A stretch of DNA of 9,048 bases, taken from positions 1 to 9,048 of the forward strand of contig JBEIQI010000115.1 of the NCBI GenBank assembly GCA_040376605.1. Direction: 5' to 3'. How positions within the stretch are numbered: the first letter of the stretch is position 1; each line of letters opens with the position of its first letter. The stretch is from JANWKQ01 sp040376605. GTDB lineage: Bacteria; Bacteroidota; Bacteroidia; CAIKAF01. The notes below the pieces were generated by a model. That model was given only the letters and a program-made list of their open reading frames with translations, was not told the origin of the DNA and made no database searches. Shown one piece after another: positions 1-5,557 of this stretch. A program made the position numbers and the translations under genes.

Positions 1-470
1 CCGTTATTCTCTCTGCAGGCATGAGCAGCACCTCCTCAGAACTGAATGCTCTATCCGCAACCTTTATTATTGATTTTTATAAGAGAAGTTTTGTAAAAAA
101 TAAATCTGAAAACTATTATGTAACTGCTTCAAAAATTGCAACGGCGGCATGGGGCGTTTTGGCTATTGGATTTGCTATGATATTTTCTTTATTCGATAAT
201 TTGATTGAAGCGGTTAATATTATAGGATCCTTGTTTTATGGAGTTATTTTGGGGGTATTCCTTACTGGCTTTTTTATAAAAAGGGTAAAAGCCAGTGCTT
301 TACTAATTTCGGTTGTATTATCAGAATTAATTGTATTTATAACCTACCTGCTTGAAAAGCAAGATCTATTGGATTTTTCCTATTTATGGTTGAATCCTTT
401 AGGCTGTTTAAGTGTGATGTTTTTTGGGTTGCTATTACAACCCTTATTTAAAAAGAAAGCAAAGGGTTAA
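1..470 (+). CDS. Sodium:solute symporter (SSS family), C-terminal fragment
   Basis: Partial gene: the reading frame is open from base 3 and enters from outside the window, so the ATG at 21 is internal. The first residues read VILSAGMSSTSSELNALSA and then a DFYKR-like stretch, which I recognise as the conserved loop of SSS-family transporters (typically AGMSS..SELNALA...V.DIYKR). Counting from Met21, four hydrophobic helices follow at about residues 38-58, 65-87, 91-111 and 120-142, ending in a lysine-rich tail (KKKAKG), as expected for the last helices of this inner-membrane Na+-coupled symporter. The substrate cannot be read from this part; in this phylum such proteins are often annotated for sugars, sialic acid or iodide, but that is only family knowledge. 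The stop TAA at 468-470 lies 2 bp from the stop of the convergent metC-like gene, with no hairpin terminator between them. Confidence 0.85.
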   Translation, partial: VILSAGMSSTSSELNALSATFIIDFYKRSFVKNKSENYYVTASKIATAAWGVLAIGFAMIFSLFDNLIEAVNIIGSLFYGVILGVFLTGFFIKRVKASALLISVVLSELIVFITYLLEKQDLLDFSYLWLNPLGCLSVMFFGLLLQPLFKKKAKG

Positions 471-472
471 AC

Positions 473-1633
473 CTATATTTTTTCTAAAGCCTGATCAAGA
501 TCTCCCATTAAAATTTCCGGATCTTCTAATCCAACGGAGATTCGCACCAGATTCCAAGGTAGGGGATGGTTATGCGATTCTTTATCTTTCGAAAATGCAC
601 AGATAGGAAATACAAGAGATTCATAACCTCCCCACGAAGTAGCCAGCAAAAAACATTTTAAGGCATTACAAAATCTCTCAACTTCTTCGAATGATGTTAC
701 ATCTAATTCTATTGACATTAATCCTCCACAATTCGACATTTGTGTTTTTGCCAATTCACGTTGAGGAAATGAATTTGCAAATGGCCAGTTGATCTTTTTT
801 ACTTTATTATGGTATTCCAGGAAAAAAGCGACTTTGGAGGCTGTTCTGGAAACTTGTTCCATTCTTATTTGTAAAGTTCTTAAACCTTTTAATAAGGTTG
901 AAGCATCATGAGGCGACATATTGGCGCCTAAACACATAAACTCTGATTTGAAAATAGCTCTAATCCTTTCAGAAGAACTGCAAACCACTCCTCCTACAAT
1001 ATCGCTATGTCCTGAAAAATATTTGGTAGCTGAATGGCATATGATATCTACGCCTAAGGCTGCTGGTTGCTGAAATAGGGGAGTACTGTAACTGTTATCA
1101 AGAATGGTGGTAATGTTATTCTCCTTTGCTATAGATGTAATGGCATTAATATCCTGCAATTCAAAAGTCATGCTATTGGGTGTTTCCAGAAAAAATAATT
1201 TGGTATTTGGTTGAATAGCATTTCTATAATTTTCAGGATCACGTCCATCCACCATGGCGGTGGTGACGCCATAATTCACCAATAGGTGATTGAGTAAAAA
1301 ATTGGTCCAACTATAAGGTTTTTGTACGCAAACTACATGATCGCCCGATTTTACAACATTCATAACTGCAGCTGCAATAGCAGCACTTCCACTGCTAAAC
1401 ATAAGTGCATCCTCGGTACCTTCGAGTGCTGCAATTTTTTTACGAAGGATAGCTACCGTTGGATTGTGACCTCTGGTATAAAAAGGAGAATCGAATTCGT
1501 GTTGAATTTTATAGCGTAATTTTTCAACGGTATCAACCGTAAAATTAGACGTTTGAAAGATGGGAGGGTTTACTGCCCCTTGATAGTCGGCTCGTTCTTC
1601 TCCAAGGTGGTTGATTATAGAGGAAATATCCAT
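473..1633 (-). CDS. metC: PLP-dependent Cys/Met metabolism enzyme, MetC-like cystathionine beta-lyase
   Basis: A 386-residue fold-type I PLP enzyme of the trans-sulfuration family; full length (E. coli MetC has 395). Visible active-site residues: Y52 and R54 in YTRGHNPT (phosphate contact from the neighbouring subunit), SSGS at 80-83, Y107 (ring stacking), D179 (pyridine nitrogen), S201 and K204 in SATKY (K204 is the Schiff-base lysine), and R364 in VRISVGLED (substrate carboxylate). The segment SWGGYESL at 333-340 carries the serine-tryptophan pair of E. coli MetC (S339/W340); cystathionine gamma-synthases and gamma-lyases usually have SLGG there. From this I infer cleavage of cystathionine to homocysteine, pyruvate and ammonia in methionine synthesis. 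A cytosolic tetramer is expected from the family. A gamma-synthase, gamma-lyase or methionine gamma-lyase role cannot be excluded. The ATG at 1633 fits the family N-terminus. A weak promoter and an inverted repeat lie directly upstream. Confidence 0.8.
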   Translation of the reverse strand: MDISSIINHLGEERADYQGAVNPPIFQTSNFTVDTVEKLRYKIQHEFDSPFYTRGHNPTVAILRKKIAALEGTEDALMFSSGSAAIAAAVMNVVKSGDHVVCVQKPYSWTNFLLNHLLVNYGVTTAMVDGRDPENYRNAIQPNTKLFFLETPNSMTFELQDINAITSIAKENNITTILDNSYSTPLFQQPAALGVDIICHSATKYFSGHSDIVGGVVCSSSERIRAIFKSEFMCLGANMSPHDASTLLKGLRTLQIRMEQVSRTASKVAFFLEYHNKVKKINWPFANSFPQRELAKTQMSNCGGLMSIELDVTSFEEVERFCNALKCFLLATSWGGYESLVFPICAFSKDKESHNHPLPWNLVRISVGLEDPEILMGDLDQALEKI

Positions 1634-1674
1634 GAATGTTTGCGTATAATGCGAATAAAATTAGTAAACATTCA
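1633..1674. repeat. 9-bp inverted repeat TGAATGTTT/AAACATTCA at the metC-like gene start
   Basis: TGAATGTTT at 1633-1641 and its exact reverse complement AAACATTCA at 1666-1674 are separated by 24 bp. One arm touches the start codon of the metC-like gene; the other lies in the spacer of its candidate promoter. The same 9-mer occurs a third time, as TGAATGTTT, at 1789-1797. It could be an operator for a dimeric regulator or a hairpin in the leader. No regulator family is recognised from the sequence (it is not a MetJ box). Confidence 0.4.
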
Positions 1675-1686
1675 GGGAAAATGAAA
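1656..1686 (-). promoter_or_regulatory. Candidate promoter of the metC-like gene (weak)
   Basis: On the minus strand TTTC (1686-1683) is followed after 19 nt by TAATTTTA (1663-1656). The Bacteroidota consensus is TTTG, about 19-21 nt, TAnnTTTG; each element here has one mismatch at a fixed position. Transcription would start near 1650, giving a leader of about 17 nt before the ATG at 1633. The -7-like box lies between the two arms of the TGAATGTTT inverted repeat, so an operator function is possible. Based on pattern match only. Confidence 0.35.
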
Positions 1687-1692
1687 TTCATT
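1680..1692. repeat. 13-bp palindrome upstream of the metC-like gene
   Basis: AATGAAATTCATT at 1680-1692 is a perfect palindrome around a single central base. It is flanked by GGG at 1675-1677 and CCC at 1693-1695, which would extend the symmetry if two A residues are skipped. It overlaps the -33-like element of the candidate metC promoter, so a protein-binding site is conceivable. The one-base centre makes it a poor RNA hairpin and an unlikely terminator for the upstream pseudogene. Confidence 0.3.
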
Positions 1693-1702
1693 CCCTCATT
1701 TT

Positions 1703-2087
1703 TTATTGAGACATGAAAAAAGCGTAACCAATATGATCTATTTCAATGGTTTTAAGTAAAGATTCATCTTTCTTAAAGCCAATGGTTATGAATGTTTAAT
1801 GGGTTATGGCATCAAAACGAGACTTGTATCTGCTCGTGGACTTTTCTATCAATTCCAGATAAAAGGAAATAGTATTTAAAGAGCAATTCCCTTTAATTAC
1901 TTGAAGTACCTGGCCTGCAAACATGCCTGCTTCGGTTACATATTTTTTTATCAGTTAGCATTACTTTTAAGATTAGATCTGATTCTTCTATGGTATGATT
2001 CCACAAGGTGTCATTGTTAGTTTGATGACCATTTGTACAATGATTTAGCCAAACGAATAAAATCAGTAAAAGGGTTGTTATTTTCAT
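1703..2087 (-). pseudogene. Decayed gene for a small secreted protein or lipoprotein (frameshift plus in-frame stop)
   Basis: From ATG 2087 the frame encodes a signal peptide (MKITTLLLILFVWLNHC, possible but poor lipobox LNHC with Cys17) and about 48 plausible residues ending TDKK, then runs into unlikely sequence after a run of seven A (minus strand, 1949-1943). Removing one A puts the frame into YVTEAGMFAGQVLQVIKG..., which stays open to a TAA at 1798-1796. Past that stop the same frame continues as TFITIGFKKDESLL... to a second TAA at 1705-1703. Corrected, this gives a 127-residue protein with one internal stop (codon 97). The protein-like composition on both sides of each lesion argues for a real ancestral gene. 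The family is not recognised; the pattern ESDLILKV...VLQVIKG faintly recalls TIMP/NTR-like secreted domains, which is only a guess. Its promoter candidate appears intact. An alternative is that only a 64-residue product (to 1893) is made. Confidence 0.6.
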
Positions 2088-2094
2088 ATTTTGC

Positions 2095-2127
2095 CTAACA
2101 TACAATAAACTTGCTGAATCGTTCAAA
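2095..2127 (-). promoter_or_regulatory. Candidate Bacteroidota-type promoter of the small secreted-protein pseudogene
   Basis: On the minus strand a perfect TTTG (2127-2124) is followed after 21 nt by TATGTTAG (2102-2095), which matches TAnnTTTG at five of six fixed positions. The start codon ATG (2087) lies only 7 nt after the box, so transcription would begin at or just before the ATG. No Shine-Dalgarno sequence is present in this gap. Confidence 0.5.
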
Positions 2128-2220
2128 TGCATGTTAAACAAAGGACTCTTGAATATGTGATGAGTTTATTATGTAGTTGATAACCAGGTTATTTAGATTG
2201 AATAATTATCCTTACTTTTA
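2128..2220. other. Divergent intergenic stretch upstream of the hydrolase
   Basis: This is AT-rich DNA between the pseudogene promoter and the plus-strand hydrolase gene. A poor -7-like box, TATCCTTA (2207-2214), ends 6 nt before the ATG at 2221, but no TTTG is found at the proper distance. I see no RNA gene or hairpin here. The promoter of the hydrolase-TPR operon is presumably in this stretch but cannot be placed with confidence. Confidence 0.3.
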
Positions 2221-2925
2221 ATGAGAAAGAATTTCAGAATGGAGAATCATATCATTTTGTTTCATGGGGCATTGGGCAGTATGGCGCAGTTCGAAGAATT
2301 GACCAAAGCCTTGTCCAAAGATTATCGTGTTCATGCATTTAATTTTATAGGTCATGGGGGTGATACCATCCCTGAGAAAATGAAGATGGATGATTTTGTA
2401 AATCAACTAGGAACGTATATACAGCAGAAGATAACCAAAAATGCTGGATTAACTTTGTTTGGATACAGTATGGGTGGTTATGCCGCATTGTTGTTGGCAA
2501 GCAAGAATACCTGTAAGATAGATAGAATTATTACCTTAGGAACTAAATTGCTTTGGGATGAAGAGATGGCCGCCATCGAACTAAAAATGCTGGATTCAAA
2601 TATAATTGAAGTAAAGCTTCCGGATTTTGCCAGGGAGCTCGAACGTAGATATCATCCTGCGGATTGGAAATTATTGCTCAAAAGGACCGGTGAAATGATG
2701 ATGGACTTAGGTAAAAACAATTATTTGAATGAGGAAACCTACATACAAATAAAAGTTCCTTGTAAATTAATGATTGGAGATAAGGATAAAATGGTTACGA
2801 TGGATGAAACTGTAAGTGCTTTTAAAAAGATAAAAGGGGCATCTTTATCGGTCTTACCCTCAACGCAACATCCTATTGAAAAAGTTAAGTTAGAAAGATT
2901 GGTATTTGAAATCCTAACTAATTAA
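2221..2925 (+). CDS. Alpha/beta-hydrolase fold protein
   Basis: A 234-residue cytosolic-looking protein without signal peptide. Landmarks of a single-domain alpha/beta hydrolase are visible: oxyanion-hole loop HGALGS (15-20), GHGGD (44-48), nucleophile elbow GYSMGG (81-86) with Ser83, a candidate acid in GDKDKMV (D187 or D189), and a candidate catalytic His217 in STQHPIEKV near the C-terminus. A short charged insertion (about 115-165) takes the place of the cap. Substrate is unknown: MenH-like, esterase and acyl-ester hydrolase activities all share this outline. The start is uncertain. ATG 2221 gives the longest frame, but ATG 2239 gives MENHIILFHGALGS, which is the more usual N-terminus and has AGAAAG about 9 nt upstream. 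The TPR gene follows after 2 nt, so the two are probably co-transcribed. Confidence 0.8.
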   Translation: MRKNFRMENHIILFHGALGSMAQFEELTKALSKDYRVHAFNFIGHGGDTIPEKMKMDDFVNQLGTYIQQKITKNAGLTLFGYSMGGYAALLLASKNTCKIDRIITLGTKLLWDEEMAAIELKMLDSNIIEVKLPDFARELERRYHPADWKLLLKRTGEMMMDLGKNNYLNEETYIQIKVPCKLMIGDKDKMVTMDETVSAFKKIKGASLSVLPSTQHPIEKVKLERLVFEILTN

Positions 2926-2927
2926 CA

Positions 2928-4523
2928 TTGAAAAGACAACTGTTTATTTTAATTTTAACCCTTTCTAGTCTTTATAGCCAAAACTATACTGTCGAAGATT
3001 CTCTTTTATATAAATTAAATGCAGAAAAGGATCCTTTAGCTAAAGTAGAAATTTATGAATCATTGATTGGTGAAACCTACCTGAATGCTCCGGATAAGGC
3101 CTATAATTATAGTAAAGAATTAATCAATATATCTACTGATGTTAAACATAAAATGGGCATTGGGGTAGGTTATTCTTGGATGGGTTTTTTGGAGGATTTG
3201 AAGGGGAATATGGAAGTATCGTTAGATTTTTATTTTAAGGCTTGTGATGTATTTATTGAAATTGATAGTTTATCCGATTTAGGAGCTTGTTATAATAATA
3301 TTGCAACGGTTTACGCCAACACCGGCCAAAATGATTTAGCTATGCAGTATTATTGGAAAAGTATAGAAATAAATATAAAATCTAATAACCTTTTAATCGT
3401 TGCGGCTACTTTTAATAATATTGGCCGGATTTATTATAAACAAGCCAGGATTAAGGAAGCAATGGAACTTTTTTATAAAGGATTGAATATATCACAGGCT
3501 AACCATTTCGATAGAATTGCCTCTTCATCTTATTATAATATCGCGATTGTATATTTAGATCATAAACATTATAAAATTGCCTTAGAGAACTATTATAAGG
3601 CGCTTGAAATAGAATACAAAAATGAAGACAAATATGGAATGGCATATTCATTAAGGGCTATTGGTAATGTATTTGAAAAAATGGACAATAATCAAGAAGC
3701 ATTAAAGTATTACACCAAAAGTGAACAAATATTGAGGGAAATTGAAAATACTCAGGGATTAGGATTATTGTTTGTGGATGCGGGTTTTATTCATTTTAAA
3801 AATAAAAATTTGAAATTTGCATTGACCAATTATTTGGAAGGTCTCAAATATTTAGAAGAAGTAGATGATAAACAAGGAATTTCTGAAGCAACTTTTAGGA
3901 TTGGCCAATGTTATTATCAAACCAATGAACTTAACAATGCATTAGTAAATTTAGAACGATCCTATCAATTATCATTAGAATTAGGGTTCCCTAAAACTAT
4001 TAGAAATTCAGCGGAGTTATTGTATCAATTATATGAAAAAAAGGGTTATAAGAACAAGGCCTTTGATACCTATAAAAATTATAGCATCATGAAAGATAGT
4101 TTAGAGAATGATGAAAGTAGAAAGTTGGTGCAACAACAAAGGCTGGAGTTTGAATTTGAAAAGGCGAAGATGATTGAAGATCAAAAGGAAATAGAAAGAC
4201 AAAAAGCTCTTGCAGCAAAGGTGGCTCGCAGAAAGACCCTGCAAAACAGTTTAATCTTTCTGGCTATATTACTGTCATTTGCCATCATTTTTTCGTTTGG
4301 ATTTCTTAAGATATCCCCTAGGTTTGGGCAAATACTTATTTTCGGTTCGCTTTTAATATTTTTCGAGTTTTTATTGGTGCTTACTGATCCCTATTTGGAT
4401 CGACTGACCAATGGGGTTCCTATTTATAAGTTGTTGGCAAATTCTGTTTTAGCCTTTTCTATTTTCCCACTCCATGCCTGGATGGAAAAGCAGTTAAAAA
4501 ACAAGGTAAATAAACTTCCATAA
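2928..4523 (+). CDS. Secreted-side TPR protein with coiled coil and C-terminal three-helix membrane module
   Basis: 531 residues, started by TTG at 2928: an in-frame stop lies just upstream at 2919-2921, and only this start includes the signal peptide (MKRQLFILILTLSSLYSQ). About eight tetratricopeptide repeats follow (roughly 75-110, 118-151, 158-191, 198-231, 238-271, 279-311, 318-351, 360-390), with typical NNIA.VY and ALEIEY-like helices. Next is a charged coiled coil (about 392-437; QQQRLEFEFEKAKMIEDQKE) and three predicted membrane helices (about 440-460, 466-486, 501-516), then a short basic tail. The repeats should face the periplasm. In this phylum similar signal-peptide TPR proteins usually end in a histidine kinase, LuxR-type or LytTR domain; none is present here. 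The role is unknown; scaffold or sensor is an inference. Start is 2 nt after the hydrolase stop, suggesting translational coupling. Confidence 0.8.
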   Translation: MKRQLFILILTLSSLYSQNYTVEDSLLYKLNAEKDPLAKVEIYESLIGETYLNAPDKAYNYSKELINISTDVKHKMGIGVGYSWMGFLEDLKGNMEVSLDFYFKACDVFIEIDSLSDLGACYNNIATVYANTGQNDLAMQYYWKSIEINIKSNNLLIVAATFNNIGRIYYKQARIKEAMELFYKGLNISQANHFDRIASSSYYNIAIVYLDHKHYKIALENYYKALEIEYKNEDKYGMAYSLRAIGNVFEKMDNNQEALKYYTKSEQILREIENTQGLGLLFVDAGFIHFKNKNLKFALTNYLEGLKYLEEVDDKQGISEATFRIGQCYYQTNELNNALVNLERSYQLSLELGFPKTIRNSAELLYQLYEKKGYKNKAFDTYKNYSIMKDSLENDESRKLVQQQRLEFEFEKAKMIEDQKEIERQKALAAKVARRKTLQNSLIFLAILLSFAIIFSFGFLKISPRFGQILIFGSLLIFFEFLLVLTDPYLDRLTNGVPIYKLLANSVLAFSIFPLHAWMEKQLKNKVNKLP

Positions 4524-4563
4524 ATTTCATTAATTCTCCCTAGAATTGGGTCAATTAAATTCA

Positions 4564-4571
4564 TATCTTCG
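4564..4571 (+). promoter_or_regulatory. Candidate -7 box upstream of pfkA
   Basis: TATCTTCG matches TAnnTTTG at five of six fixed positions and ends 5 nt before the pfkA ATG (4577). No TTTG lies at the usual 19-21 nt; the nearest TTGG (4546-4549) is only 14 nt away. The 53-bp gap after the TPR gene otherwise contains no terminator or ribosome-binding site. It could serve the pfkA-priA pair independently of the upstream operon. Confidence 0.3.
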
Positions 4572-4576
4572 TATCA

Positions 4577-5557
4577 ATGAAATCTATCAATAACATAGCT
4601 GTATTTACCAGTGGGGGGGATGCTCCTGGAATGAATGCCTGCATTAGAGCGGTGGTGAGAACTGCGGTTGCGAATGGGTGTAAAGTGTATGGTGTTTTAC
4701 ATGGTTATCAGGGAATGATTGATGATGAGTTTGTTGAATTGGATGCTGCTAAAGTTGGTAATATTATTCAGCGTGGTGGAACTATTATAAAAACTGCCAG
4801 AAGTAAAGAGTTCATGACTAAAGAAGGTCGTAAAAAAGCCTATGAGAATTTAAAGAAATATAATATTGATGGAGTGGTGGCCATTGGTGGTGACGGAACA
4901 TTTACCGGTGCCGCAGTTTTTATGAGTGAATATCCTGAAATTAGATTTGTGGGCACTCCCGGAACCATCGACAATGATTTAAGCGGCACAGATTATACCA
5001 TAGGCTATGATACAGCTATTAATACCGTAATTAATGCGGTTGATAAAATTAGAGACACGGCCGATGCCCATGATCGTTTATTTTTTGTGGAAGTGATGGG
5101 TAGGGATTCGGGCTTAATTGCTTTGTTCGCTGGAATTGCCTCCGGTGCTGAAGCCATTGTAATTCCTGAAACCCCAACGAATGTGGATCGGCTTATTAGT
5201 AAATTAGAACGGGGTTGGATTCGTAAAAAAACTTCACGAATTATTATTGTGTCAGAAGGAGATGAACTCGGTGGCGCATTAGTATTAGCCGAAAAGGTGA
5301 AAACTAAATTTAATTTTGATACCAGGGTTACCATCTTGGGTCATATACAAAGAGGAGGAAGTCCTACCTGTAATGATAGAGTACTGGCTACACGTTTGGG
5401 TTATGAGGCAGTAGAAGCTTTAATGAGGGGTAGACATGGAGTAATGGTAGGACAGGTAAATAATCAAATTGTTTTAACGCCCTTTTATGAGGCTGTTAAG
5501 GATGATGGAAAAATGAATATGCAATTGGTAAAAATGGCCGAAATTCTATCCTTGTAA
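4577..5557 (+). CDS. pfkA: ATP-dependent 6-phosphofructokinase
   Basis: A 326-residue enzyme of the bacterial PfkA type (E. coli 320). It phosphorylates fructose 6-phosphate to fructose 1,6-bisphosphate, the committed step of glycolysis, as a cytosolic tetramer. Motifs in order: nucleotide loop GGDAPGMN (13-20), RGGTI with the following TARS (67-75), GGDGT (104-108), PGTIDND (128-134) with catalytic Asp132, MGRDSG (174-179) with Arg176, SEGDE (226-230) and HIQRGGSP (256-263). Glycines at both positions that tell ATP from pyrophosphate enzymes (G107 in GGDG and G129 in PGTIDND, equivalent to E. coli G104 and G124) indicate use of ATP. Full length, no visible defect. Its stop TAA shares one base with the priA ATG (TAATG at 5555-5559), so the two genes form a coupled pair. 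The pairing with a replication helicase has no evident metabolic logic. Confidence 0.97.
   Translation: MKSINNIAVFTSGGDAPGMNACIRAVVRTAVANGCKVYGVLHGYQGMIDDEFVELDAAKVGNIIQRGGTIIKTARSKEFMTKEGRKKAYENLKKYNIDGVVAIGGDGTFTGAAVFMSEYPEIRFVGTPGTIDNDLSGTDYTIGYDTAINTVINAVDKIRDTADAHDRLFFVEVMGRDSGLIALFAGIASGAEAIVIPETPTNVDRLISKLERGWIRKKTSRIIIVSEGDELGGALVLAEKVKTKFNFDTRVTILGHIQRGGSPTCNDRVLATRLGYEAVEALMRGRHGVMVGQVNNQIVLTPFYEAVKDDGKMNMQLVKMAEILSL

Noticed and set aside
461..487. Hairpin terminator between symporter and metC-like gene (GGTT-A-AACC followed by T-run)
   Set aside because: The loop would be a single base, so no stable hairpin can form.
1943..1949. Programmed frameshift or transcriptional slippage at the seven-A run
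   Set aside because: The needed shift (skipping one base) is not the usual -1 slip at A-runs, seven A is short for slippage, and the corrected frame still meets a stop at 1798-1796. Decay explains both lesions.
3280..3560. DNA-level direct repeats (TATAATAATATTG-like strings) in the TPR gene
   Set aside because: These are codon-level echoes of the repeated NNIA/YYNIA helix motif of the tetratricopeptide repeats, not a separate element.
5005..5334. Minus-strand 109-residue open frame inside pfkA
   Set aside because: It is fully antisense to conserved pfkA sequence, has low-complexity Ser/Ile composition and no recognisable motif.
4577..5557. Pyrophosphate-dependent phosphofructokinase
   Set aside because: Both discriminating positions are glycine (G107, G129) as in ATP-dependent enzymes; pyrophosphate enzymes carry Asp and Lys there.
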